64,000 nt of DNA, taken from assembly GCF_963678635.1 (NCBI RefSeq), contig NW_026971262.1, positions 1-64,000 of the forward strand. The letters are read 5' to 3'. Source of the stretch: Symsagittifera roscoffensis. Taxonomy: Eukaryota; Xenacoelomorpha; Acoela; Convolutidae. How positions within the stretch are numbered: the stretch's first letter is position 1; each line of letters starts with the position of its first letter. A program made the translations under genes and the position numbers. The notes beneath the pieces are model-generated. The model saw nothing but the letters and a program-made list of their open reading frames with translations, was not told the origin of the DNA and did not search any database. Of this stretch, positions 11,970-22,785 are shown in pieces.

Positions 11970-12883
11970 TTACAGTTTGCGAATTTCTGTCTCTTCAAGT
12001 TTCATTGTGATTTCAACTTGTTCTAGTTTGTCAACTAGTTTTCTAAAATCCAAATCTGGTTCTCGAATTGAAGAAGGATGTAATGCTCTCTTTTTAATTG
12101 CTATTTTTCTCATTTGAGGTGTCAGAGTCATCATTAAAATTTCTGTCATTTTTGTGTTTATATAATCATTTTTATTGAGTGAATATGCTTTTCGAACTAG
12201 GGTTTCGATTCTAACGGCCAATTGTTTAATTGTTTCATTTGGTAACTTGCGAATTTCGTTACATAAAACTCTTTGATGTTGTTGGTTTCTTTCAGAATCA
12301 AACATTTTTGAAAATTCTTGTGTGAATCTTCTCCAATCTGATTTTATATCTATCGGTAGAACTGAAAACCATTTTTGAGCTGCGCCATCAAGTGTTTTTT
12401 GTACTAACGATGTGCGTCTATGCATCCAACTTTGATGAAGTGGGTTATTTATTGGTTCAGGTCCTATGTTAAAAATCAATTTTGCTGCATTTAAATTTTC
12501 TTCTGCGGAATATTCAGGATTATTTATTATATGTTATTGAGGTTATTGATGATTCATCCATTAAGTATGGATTCATCGACATTTGTAGTGAATCTGCAAC
12601 ATTTGGTAATTGTGAAAAAATTGTGTGTTGACTTTTTGTTATTTCATGTTTCTGTAAATAATATGGTAGTGATATTTCATTTTTCCTTTGTGTTGGTTGA
12701 TAGGAATGCATACTAATTGGATTGTGTGGTTGTATTGTTTGATAAGATTGTGTGTTAATTGGATTTTGTATATGTAATGGTTGGTGACTTTGAATATCAT
12801 CTGGGTTTTGTGGGTAAATCTTTATATTTTTGGGTGTTTGAGTTTGCCGAGGTTTTTGTGTGCGATAATCTTGTGTACATGGT
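11970..12883 (-). pseudogene. Gag capsid-like domain, fused to env-like sequence upstream
   Basis: Capsid block 12,479-11,970 as in the left duplicate (DGAAQKWFSVLP, DWRRFTQEF). Here the upstream part is intact: a Gln/Pro/Asn-rich stretch up to 12,883, with IHKIIAHKNLGKL. At 12,883 the sequence joins env-like sequence (CKADTKNKGYH) that continues to the ATG at 14,682. Fusion at this point recurs in unit 2 (22,785); unit 3 diverges at the same base. Confidence 0.75.
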
Positions 12884-14682
12884 ATCCTTTGTTTTTGGTG
12901 TCTGCTTTGCAGTTTGAGGTGTTATTTTTTCCAATATGTGGTATCCAGTGTTTATCGTGAATGTTCTCTGTTAGTCGTCCGTGTGCGCCATTATATGGGT
13001 ATCTTTCGTCTAATTTAATATGTCCATCTTACCTTTCAAGTTCTGCTTGATGTACAGAGTCGGCAACAACTTGAAAGTTTTTTTATTTTTCTGTTCAATT
13101 TTTTAATTTTTGTCAAGTTTAACCCGAGTAATTTGTTTTTACAATTGTCGGGTTTTAGATATAAAAGTCTTTCTATATTACTCTGGTAGAAGGATTCGTG
13201 ATCTAGTCGGTTTTTATTTTCGTGGGAAACTTGTGAACAATGTACTTTCTTTTCGGAAAATGTTGCTGTAAATTTATAACCTGTTGTTGCTCAGGCTTTT
13301 GAGTATAATGTTGCAATTACATTTGTGGTTTCTATAGCTTGTGGTTCTGATTCGCCTTGTGTTATGTGATTTATAGCATATTTGTGTAGAGTTTTTTGTT
13401 CGTTTTCTTCACAATCATAGTGTGTTACAAGTAAGTCATGAGGTCCTGTGCGAGGAGATGGTTTTGTGTTGTGTTCAGAAAAATTAGAAAAAGGATGTGT
13501 TGAAATGTAAATATCTTTAAAATATACATGTGTATGATAAACCTGCGTATGGTTTGTAAAATGTGATATATTCAATTTCGTTTTTGGTGTATCTATCGTA
13601 TTTATATATTACTTCAGTTGTTATAAATAGGGGAGGTAGTGATTGAGCTGTTATAATTGGTGGGCATAGGGAAAAAAGGGTTTTGAACAATATTATTAAG
13701 TCTGACTGTGATTTCAAACTTCAATTGTAGACTATTTTGTTGGAGTATTCATATATTATGTTGTCGAATATCTTCGTGGGTATCCTGTTTTTATTGTAGT
13801 CTATTGAGAGCCCAACTATGAAACCGGTCACTTTCTTGATGTTGTCCAAATAGTGGGGGAGATGCTACGAAAGTGTTTCAATCTAATCGTAAAGGCATAT
13901 TTGACGATGATTGTTCTCTGTATATAGCGTCGAGGTTGTTTTGAAAATTTAAGGGGAATAGTGTTGGTGATGTTTGACTTATAGATGGTAATGATGGAAG
14001 AGAGAGTGTTTCTTGTAGGGATGCTCAGAAGAAATATCAGTTGGTTCATTATTTAAATTGGGTTCACCTTGAGTATAAGAGTGTGTTGTCCAATATGGTG
14101 GTCGTTCGGTGCTGTCTGGGGGGTTGAAAGGATTTTCACGAATTTGTTCTGATGTTGGAGTTGAACCTAGATAGTCTGATGGGATATTTGAAACGCTTTG
14201 TTGTGAAGCAAGTGTAGGAGTACCTGGCAATGTACTGCTAGAGAGTTCTGAGGTAGTTGGTGTTGGTGATTGAGATATATTAAAATGAACTCTGGGAGTT
14301 TGAAAATTTCTATTTCTTCTTGGATGTATAATTTGTCTATTTACTTCAAGTGTATTTTGATTTTGACTAATATGTCTTTCTCGATTTAGGTCTTGTTGTA
14401 AGTCGGGGTATAACTTATACGATGAACTTAAGGTGCTTGTCGATGAACTGGTCCTAATGGTTCGAATAAGCGTGCGTGTCGTTCTTCAAAAGTGTATGGG
14501 TTATCTTGAAAAGAAATGCGTGTTGATGTTTGAGGATTTTGGGTAGTTGTAGGTGTTACTGGACTTTCCTGGGAAGATGTTGGTGGGGACTGTTTTGGTG
14601 GTGGTAGATAAGTAATTTTGAAAATGTTTTTGATTGATTGATTTTTATAGTTAAAACTTATGTTCGTTGTAATATTTTTCAA
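12884..14682 (-). pseudogene. Env-like N-terminal half joined to gag, second unit from left
   Basis: Starts at ATG 14,682 (Pro/Gln/Thr-rich, TFEERHARLFEPLGPVHRQAP), then DYLGSTPTSEQIRENPFNPPDSTERPPYW (14,230-13,979), LFGQHQ...WALNRLQ near 13,850-13,770, 13,717-13,517, and 13,575-13,291 with DLLVTHYDCEENEQ. It ends with ADSVHQAELER, GAHGRLTE and KHWIPH near 13,060-12,890. Several frameshifts and at least one internal stop (after ELER) break it. The fold is unknown to me. The plus-strand homologue at 35.4-41.7 kb shows that this is only the first half of a longer protein. Confidence 0.6.
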
Positions 14683-16040
14683 TAAAAAGAATTAAAAGAA
14701 TAGTTGCTTAGACGAATGTGACTATTGCCTTTTTTTATACATTTTCACTTTGTCATGATTAGGGATATTAAAAATGTGAGGAAAATTATGAACAATAGAA
14801 AGAAATCTTTTCGACTGAAAATGGTTCTTATCATTTAAATAGATTTTGAGTTATCGTACCTTTGAATGTGGTCAAGGATTTGGGAAAGTTGGAGGTATAT
14901 CTCAAATCGGGAATAGAAAATTAAAAAAAAAGATTGCAAAAAATTATCAAAAGATTTTTTAGGGCTTCGAAAGTTTCAATGAAAAAAAATAGCAAAAGCT
15001 CAAGTAGAATAAAAAATTTTATGAAATGATTTATGATTATTCGTTCAAGAATATCAATTGTTAGAGAAAGAAGCATTCAAGAAATGATTCATTTCGTCGA
15101 ATAATTTTTCAATTTTTGGGGCGAAATTCAAGTGTGGTCGGAATATTTATTGACTTTTTGACAAGTGGGTTGAGTTTTGTCGAAAATTGTTGAGGCGCGA
15201 TTTTTTTGGTGCTAGGGAGGTCTTCTTAGCTTTGTTTTTATTTGTTGGCTAATCTGGGGTATTTTTGACATTTTTGTACTTTAGGCCAAATGATCATTGT
15301 TCTTTTTTGTTTTAGGCTAATTTGGCTCTTTTGGTTGGATGGTTTTTGAGGTCTAAGTTGGAAAAAAAATTGTTGATCATTGCATTATTTAATAGGGGAT
15401 GGTTGTATGGTTGTAATATTGAAGTGGTGTTTATTTTTATTGTCAAGTCAAGGTTGTAATATTGAAGTGGTGTTTATTTTAATTGTCAAGTTAATTAGCA
15501 AGGTGTTTTTTTCTGACCTGGAGGTTGTAGAGTTTTAGTTATAGATATGCCTGGAGATTGATATCTGTCGGCTAATGAGTTCGTGTTAGAGATATTGAAG
15601 GTGACAAATTTGAGTGAACTCTATTGGTTGAATTCGAGCTAGAATTTATCGAGTGTGTTTCAGCACGTTATTACGAAATTGTGAAAGTTCAAAAATGCTC
15701 AAAAAGGATATAATTTGTTAATCGAAATTAAAGTTGTTTTTAAGATTCAACTTTCTTTAATATTTTAGATTGTGGGATGAATGTTTTGTAATTTTTACGT
15801 GGTTGACTTCTAAGTCGTGATGATTTTCTATGTTCGGATTTTTCTTTTTGATCTTTTGGCAAGATTTTTTCTGTCTGTTTCCTATTTTTTTTTCTTTTTG
15901 AGATATTTTGATTCTAATGTGTTAGCTGTTTGAGGGGCTACGTTTCGTGGTTTGATTTGCTTTTCGTTGATTTGTCATTTACGGTTTGATTTTGTTCTGT
16001 CTGTGTATTATTTTGAACAATTGTAAACCTGTGAAAAAAT
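14683..16040. other. Non-coding pol-env interval, second unit from left
   Basis: Same interval as 1,330-2,640, no conserved ORF. It has a private 43 bp tandem duplication (ggttgtaatattgaagtgg at 15,409 and again at 15,452). Runs such as tttttttttctttttgagat near 15,890-15,910 make the minus strand locally purine-rich, but no canonical polypurine tract is convincing. Confidence 0.55.
15409..15494. repeat. 43 bp tandem duplication in non-coding interval
   Basis: Two copies of ggttgtaatattgaagtgg plus following bases, offset 43 bp. Units 1 and 3 have one copy at the matching place (near 2,050 and 25,290), so it arose after the array. Confidence 0.75.
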
Positions 16041-16975
16041 AGAATTGAGTTAATTTGCGTAGTGCGTACTCTTTACTCTTGAGGTAATAGATTGTTACGA
16101 TGTTGAACAATTTCTTTTTTAGTTGAATCAGTGAGTTTGTATGTTACTTCAGTAGGTTTGTTTTTTATTTGATATGGTCATTTTGAAGTGGTTGTAATTT
16201 TTTAAAGATTCCTTTTTGCGAATTGAAATTAGGTATTAAAACAATTTTTCCAATTTTTAAATCAATAGCTGGCATAAAGCGTAAATGAATTTGTTTGTTT
16301 ATATTTTGCTTTTGTAACAATTTCTTTGTTACTTTTTGGTAGATTTCATTATGTTTTTTATCTCTATTTAAAACCCATTCGGTATGTGTACCGGAAGCTT
16401 ATTTTAGAAATTGTGGATGATGAAAGTGATCTTCATCATGTGTATGTAACGGTAGATTATAACATATTGAATCCTTATTTGGTTGACAATGACCTTGTGT
16501 GTTTTACGGGCATTTGCTGTGGACATAATTGGTTTTCTTGGCTTTTGGTTAAAAACCATTTCGTATGGTGAAATTCTCAAAGTTTTTGTGATTTGTGAAT
16601 TGTACGATAAGGGAAATAATTTTACGTCTGCTGACCATTCAGAGTATCGTGTATCATTTCCTTTAATGATACATCTAAGGTATTCTTGTAGTAAACGGTT
16701 CATGCCTTCGACTAATCCGTTTGTTCAATGTGCATGAGATGTACATGGTTTGTGTTTGATGTTATATAAGTAATATAGTGTGATAATTTCATTATTTATA
16801 ATTTCTGTGCCATTATCTGTGAGTAATATTTCGGGTAATCCGAATTTAGCTATCCAGTGTTCGTAGAGTATTGTAAGTGCATTACAAGCATTACAATGTG
16901 ATATTAGGTTGAGTGCTACGTAGTGTGTAAATGCGTCAACAATGACCATAATGTAGGAATTTTTTTGGAGGATAG
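16041..16975 (-). pseudogene. Integrase, second unit from left (nonsense codon)
   Basis: Block 16,949-16,725 has D5 (MVIVDAFTHY) and D45 (LLTDNG, the commoner DNG form). A stop after SHAH then separates it from NGLVEGMNRLLQEYLRC, which carries the catalytic Glu (block 16,703-16,404). SPYEMVFNQKPRKP and the DEDHF-type region follow, then the C-terminal YKLTDS and VQHR part near 16,150-16,080. All three catalytic residues survive, but not in one open frame. Confidence 0.85.
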
Positions 16976-17990
16976 TGAAATCGGTCCTTTTGTGTCAAAT
17001 TCTATGATTAAAATATAAACTTTGTCATTTAAAATCTTGTTTTTGTCTATTTGTTTTGATTGGGATACGGTTTATTTAATTGACATATTATGCAATCGTG
17101 GCATAATTTTTTAATCCAAATTAGGGCATTTGGAAAGAAAAATTTTTGGGAAAATTTTGAATATGTTTTTTTTCTGATCCTGAGTGCCCTTTTGTATTTT
17201 GTGTATGTGATATGTTGGATGCTATCAACATCATGCTCAAAGGGAGACAGGGGACTTTTGATTCAGTTAATTGATATTCTAAATTATCTGTGTTTTCATT
17301 TATGGTTGTTTTATTAAATTTTCTAAAATGTCGGAAGAGTCTTTTATTTCCTAAAATTTTGGTATCAGCTTTTGCTGGTTTCGTTTAATATTTTGGCCAT
17401 GATTTGAGTTGTCTAATGACAGGGTGAAGATTTTGGTATTTTTGTAATAGTTGTAGTATAACTGTTTCTGTAGGTGGTAAGAGAATAGTTTCGACTTCTA
17501 ATTTTGATAGTGGAATTCTATCGAGTGGGTCATGAAGATCAAACATTTGTTTCACTGTGTATTTTAAATCATTTGATTGTGGTCCTGATGAATTTGTTTT
17601 ATCAGTTAATTTTTTTTTCTATTAAAGGGAAAGGATCATTTTTGTGTGGTTGTTGTTTTATTTATTTTGTTGGGTATATTTTTTATCCAATGTGAATATG
17701 GAATTGGATAAATGTGGATGTTCCTAGTGAATCAACTTCGTAATGATTGTTTTGACAATCTACATAATGCGGGAAATCTTGTAATTTATTTAATTGTGAT
17801 TGATCAATATCGGTTTGTAATGCATATTTACATTCTAATTGTGGTGATGGTTCGTCTTTTGCAAGATAAAATTTGATATTTTGTGGTATTTCAAGTGTAG
17901 TTTTTCGTGTAAGTAGTTCCGGTGGCGTATTTCTACTTAATGTATCTGGTAATGCAAGGTTTCTTTCCTGCCGTCCAAACTATATGTGGG
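16976..17990 (-). pseudogene. HHCC zinc-binding domain and linker, second unit from left
   Basis: Linker with NLALPDTLSRNTPPELL near 17,965-17,920 (a one-base insertion in the run at 17,962 shifts the frame), LAKDEPSPQLECKY near 17,850, and the Cys-rich finger core near 17,090-17,110 (LCHDC, with the third Cys changed). The frame is broken repeatedly. Confidence 0.65.
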
Positions 17991-18440
17991 TTTGGGAATT
18001 TCATTAGAATCAACTGAAATCTATAAACTCAACGATTTGGGTTTGATTTCTGTGTAAAAAGAAATATAATTGGTTTGTGATCTGTAAATAGAACTGTTGG
18101 GTGTTTTGATCCAAGTATCACAAACTCAAATTCTGTAAGTGTATATACTATAGCTTTACATTCAAACATGAGGGTAGAGAGTCGTAGTTCAGCTTGTGTA
18201 AATAAACGAGAATTTGCAGATTTGAGGTTCATTTTATTTGTTCCTTTATGTGATTGTAATACTGCTGCGCCGATGCCAAAATTTGAAGCATCGCACATTG
18301 CGTAGAAAGGTTCATTCGGATCTGGGATTGTGTTTGAAAAATGTTCTGTTAAAAGTTTTTTTTAATTTCTTCAAATCGTGTTTGACGTTCAGTGGTCTAT
18401 TCAAAATTAGGATGTTATAGAAAGGTCTTAAGTATAGCTG
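17991..18440 (-). pseudogene. RNase H, second unit from left
   Basis: Removes the RNA strand after first-strand synthesis. Block 18,298-18,029 (89 codons) holds the acidic catalytic residues in MCDASN, ECKAIVY and TDHKPI, plus NSRLFTQAELRLSTL between them, the normal order for gypsy RNase H. This is the domain deleted in unit 1. Flanking frames (EQ-S-NTIPDP upstream) are shifted. Confidence 0.85.
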
Positions 18441-19700
18441 CACTTTGTACAGATATTTACATAAGAAATTCAACATTACAAGGAATTCTTGGATTTTCTT
18501 TTTATTTGTAGGTGGTTGACGTTTTTAAGTTGCGTCGATGCGTAATTTTAATGGAGTTATAGTGTTTCCTTCAATAATGTGTGCAAGAAACTTTACGCGT
18601 ATCAAGAAAAAATGTGATTTTTCCGGGGCTGCTTTCATGTGTTAAATGTTGAGTATTTAATGATATTGTTCTAGAAACTGTAAAAATTTCGTCTTTAGTT
18701 TGTGATTGCATGAAAACATCGTCTAGATATGTGATTGCTTTTTTCTTGAGTAAGAATGGTCTGAAATTTTTACTCATAAAAGCCGAAAAAGCTGCTGGTT
18801 TTATGGATATATTGTTCGTATTGTTGATTTCCAAAAACGAATTGTTTTAAACGTCGTGACTATTCATCTTATGGCATTTGATTATATGCACTATTCATGT
18901 AGGCAGTTGTGAAATATTCTCCGTTATTTTTTGTCAAAATTACTTGAATGGGTTCAATTGGCGAATTACAATTTGATTCATCAATTAGTTAATTGAGATA
19001 TCTAGCGTCATGAACTATTTTTAGTGATTCTCCTTTAGATAGGATGATAACTGGGTTGATAAAGGATTTACCTTTTGGTTGTTTTTCTTTATTTACGGGT
19101 GATATGATTCCGTATTGTTCTAAAATGTCAAGTAATCGGTTTACTTTATCGTGTAAGTTAATTGGTACTTTGCTTGCTCTTTGTTTTTTGAAATCAAGTT
19201 TTAAGGGTAAATGTAATGGGGAATTTACCTTTCCAACATCAAATTTAGATGTTGCGTAAACTGTCGGATAATTTAAATACAACTTGGCTAATTTGTCAAA
19301 TTGGTTTTTTGTTATTTTGATGTGTTGTAGGAGTTTTGAAAATTAAACATCGTTTAAAATTTTTGTTGTTCTTCTGTTATTCACCTTTTGCTAGAATGAT
19401 AACAGGGTTGATGAAGGTGTTACCTTTTGGTTTTTCTTCCTTTTTTACTGGTGATATAATTTCGTATTGCTCTAAATTATTAAGTAATCTATTTACCTTG
19501 TCGTGTAAGTGAATCGGTACTTTACTTGCTCTTTGTTTTTGAAAACTGCGTCAGGTTTCAATGGAAGGTGTGGTGATGAACTAATTTTTCCGACGTCAAA
19601 TTTTGATGTTGCATTAACTGTTGAATATTTTTTTAGTTGTTTAGCTAATTTGTCAAACTCATTTTTTGTTATTTGTGAATGTTGAAAATTAAACATTGTT
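18441..19700 (-). pseudogene. Reverse transcriptase, second unit from left
   Basis: Most complete RT after unit 3. Fingers segments are at 19,696-19,383 and 19,345-18,989 (tandem duplicate; the second retains ILSKGESLKIVHDARYLN). The palm is near 18,990-18,850 with an AYNQMP-like motif, and block 18,834-18,571 holds PAAFSAFMSKNF and Y-L-D-D at 18,729-18,718, followed by VFMQSQTKDE. The thumb and connection reach about 18,445. Small indels and stops break it between blocks. Confidence 0.85.
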
Positions 19701-19924
19701 AAAAATTTTTGTTGTTCTTCTGTATAATTTGTTATATTGAATGTTGGTTTAAAATAAGGTGTTTTTGTGAAATAATCTGTATTTCTTTTTTTGTTACTTA
19801 TTATATTAATTATTGATAAATCTTAATCAATAATTGTTGATTGACAAATATCTGGTGGTTGTGATATTTTATTGACTCGATATTCTACTTAGTTTGTGGG
19901 CGAAGTTGTTCATTTGTTTCACAG

Positions 19925-20590
19925 TATCCTAAGAGTCCTAGAGTAATGTTTTCTGTTATGGTGAATTATTATATATGTGTAAATAAAAAAGTCGGAGTTT
20001 GAGTTTTTCATATAATTTTTGATGAGATTGTGATTCGAAAAAATTTGTGTCTGGGTTTGAGTTCGAGGTCTGACATAAAAAGTTGTTTTTTGTTTTGATT
20101 TTTATCATACTGGTGAACTTGTTTGATTGAAAAGTTATATACTTTTCCTGATAGTAGTTTCAAGTATTTTTGTTCCTGATTGTAAATAGGGTAGAGTTTT
20201 GATAAAAATGGTGGTTGCTTGTTTAATCTTTGAAAGAATGTTAAGGCTGTGTTTTTCATTCTTGTATACTTGTCTTTTATATGGATTTTACTATTTAAAA
20301 TGTTTATTGTTGGGATGTATTTAGTTATAAACGGTATGCCAATGATATTATGTTTTATATCTGTAATGAGAAAAGTTTGTTTAAACGGTTTGGTCACAAC
20401 TTTATTTTGTTCCATTGTTCTTGTGGGAACAAGGAAAAGTTGGATTTTTCCGTAATTAACTAATATTGATCCTTGTGCTGTTGCTAACTTACTGGCAGTT
20501 TTGATAAGTATTAAGTTTGGATGCAATGTTTTAATTTCATTCCAAGTGGGAATATTAATAATAATTGATTCTGCTCCTGAGTCGATTAAA
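19925..20590 (-). pseudogene. Aspartic protease, second unit from left
   Basis: D-S-G-A-E-S at 20,583-20,566, then the long open block 20,526-20,008 (172 codons) containing ILIKTASKLATAQGSILV, the HNIIGIPFI box and the linker LSGKVYNFSIKQVHQYDKN. This is the best-preserved protease of the window; the frame is open from the base of the active-site loop to the linker. Confidence 0.8.
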
Positions 20591-21760
20591 AAATATATTT
20601 CAAGATCTGGTTGTTGAAAGTTTTTATTTATTGGGCTCTCTAAGAGAAAAGGGATTGTCCAAAAATTTTCTCTTGGTTCTTCTATTTGTATGTTTTGATA
20701 AATATGATTTGTACTTTGTCATTTTCATCGGGTTTGATTACCCTGTTGATACCATTTACTTCTTGTGTGGCTGGTACATTATTATTAATAGTTCTAGTAT
20801 AATATTCATGAAGAAGTTCCAATTGACTTTCATAAATGTGTGAACAGAAGGGTTGTTCATATATGATAGGTTCGTAATCATTTTCGACTGTTATCATATT
20901 ACTGAGATGGTGTTATTTGTATCACCTTCGCTGTCTGTTGATTCACAAATACTGTGCTTTAATTGTAATTCAGTTTTTTCTGTATCATCGATACCAGGGG
21001 GTCTGATGTTGTTTTTTCAGTTGTTTGTACTTGATTACTTAGCCTTTGATGTTTTGGTGAGTTACTTCTATACCTTTTTTGAGAATCGGGGCAACGGTTA
21101 ATAATCCTATGAGGAGATTGGGAAAAATTTCATTGTTGATTGTTGTAGTTTGAATTTCGATTTTGTGAATTTTTTCTTGATCTCTTTTGGTAATTATCAT
21201 TGGGTCTTTGATAGTTTGATCTATTGTATGAGTTATTTCTTGATCTGTTATTGGGATAATTCTGATTTTGATTGTTTGAGTAACTTCTATTCCTATTGTT
21301 TGAATAGTTTCTATTTCTGTTGTATGATGAATTTGGAGGTCTGTTGGTGGAATAGTGTCTATTCCTTGAGTTTGATTGAGAACTGGATGCAGAAACAAAT
21401 TCTGTTGTGTTTGAATTCGATCGTGTATAGTTATTTTGACTATTTGATCGACTATATCTATTTTGTGAGAAATTTCGCAAATTTTTTTGTTCTGGTGATC
21501 TACCTCTATAACTTGAAATATAAGGTCATTCGTTTCTTGAACAAATTGAATTATTTGGAAGTGGTTTTCCAGAGTTGTTATTACTGTTTATACTTTTGTT
21601 TGGTAGATTTTGGTCTTTTTTCATGTACTGATAGAATGATTTATTCGGTTCTTTGTATTTTTGTGGTTTATTTTGATTGTCTTGTTGCATTTGTCTACAT
21701 TCTGCAATACTGTGTCCGTATCTTTGGCAATAATTACACCATTTTTTGAAAGATGGTTTA
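20591..21760 (-). pseudogene. Nucleocapsid region (CCHC plus basic tail), second unit from left
   Basis: C-x2-C-x4-H-x4-C knuckle at 21,738-21,697. The basic tail is readable as 21,480-21,130 (RYSRSNSQNNYTRSNSN, then NRNRNYSNNRNRSYS-type repeats) and, in another frame, 21,398-21,039. The first frame is clearly the real one: Tyr/Asn/Arg repeats suit a nucleocapsid tail. In the duplicated copies this frame has been lost, leaving the Ile-rich alternative open. Confidence 0.75.
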
Positions 21761-21889
21761 CCCGTGACATTTGGATTTTTCTCACATATGTTTCGAGTTT
21801 CAGTGACTTTTTCTCATCCTGAATGTTGTTTATGTGTGTAGTGTTTGTTTCGATTATATTAATATATTGTAGTTTGCGTATTTCTGACT

Positions 21890-22785
21890 CTTAAAGTTTT
21901 ATTGTGATTTCAGCTTGTTCTAGTTTGTCAACTAGTTTTCTAAAATCCAAATCTGGTTCTCGAATTGAAGAAGGATGTAATGCTCTCTTTTTATTTGCTT
22001 GTTTTCTCAATTGAGGTGTCAGAGTCATCATTAAAATTTCCGTCATTTTTGTGTTTTTATAATCATTTGTATTGAGTGAATATGCTTTTCGAACTAGGGT
22101 TTCGATTCTAACTGCCAATTGTTTAATTGTTTCATATGGTAACCTGCGAATTTCGTTACATAAAACTCTTTGATGTTGTTTTTTTCTTTCAGAATCAAAC
22201 ATTTTTGAAAATTCTTGTGTGAATCTTCTCCAATCTGATTTTATATCTATAGGTAGAACTGAAAACCATTTTTGTGCTGCGCCATCAAGTGTTGTTTTTA
22301 CTAACGATGTGCGTCTATGTATCCAATTTTGATGAAGTGGGGTCTTTATTGGTTCAGGTCCTATATGTAAAATTAATTTTGCTGCGTTTAAACACTCTTC
22401 TACGGAATATTCAGGATTATTTATTATAATGGTTTATTTGATGTTATTGATGATTCACCCATTAAGTAAGGATTCATCGACATTTGTAAGGAATCTGCGG
22501 CATTTGGTTTTTGCGAAAAATTTGTGAGATGACTTTTTGTTATTTCATGTTGCTGTAAATAATGGGGTAGTTATATTTCATTTTTCATTTGTGTTGGTTG
22601 ATAGGAATGCATACTAATTGGATTTTTATGGTTGTACTGGTTGATAAGATTGTTTGTTAATTGGATTTTGTATATGTAATGGTTGGTGACTTTGTATATC
22701 ATCTGGGTTTTGTGGGTAAATCTTTATATTTTGGTGTGTTTGAGTTTGTCGAGGTTTTTGTGTGCGATATTCTTGTGTATATGGT
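21890..22785 (-). pseudogene. Gag capsid-like domain fused to env-like sequence, second unit from left
   Basis: Block 22,202-21,891 (MFDSERKKQHQRVLCNEIRR to EQAEITIKL) is the capsid C-terminal half. The N-terminal half (AAQKWFSVLP, WMHRRTSLV) is in shifted frames at 22,440-22,203. Upstream, the Gln/Pro-rich stretch extends to the env junction at 22,785. Confidence 0.7.

Larger units (their letters stand above)
8847..12786. repeat. 3.94 kb tandem duplication, right copy
   Basis: Almost identical to 4,899-8,837. Its right end continues into native gag/env-like sequence (ggttggtgactttgaatatc), as in units 2 and 3, so this is the original and the left block reads as the added copy in the minus direction. 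Compared with the high divergence between whole units, the duplication is recent. Confidence 0.95.

Noticed and set aside
21150-21749. 199-codon plus-strand ORF
   Set aside because: Antisense to the nucleocapsid tail; its Tyr/Phe-rich composition comes from the complement of the Asn/Ser/Arg repeats. The same holds for 31,205-31,597.
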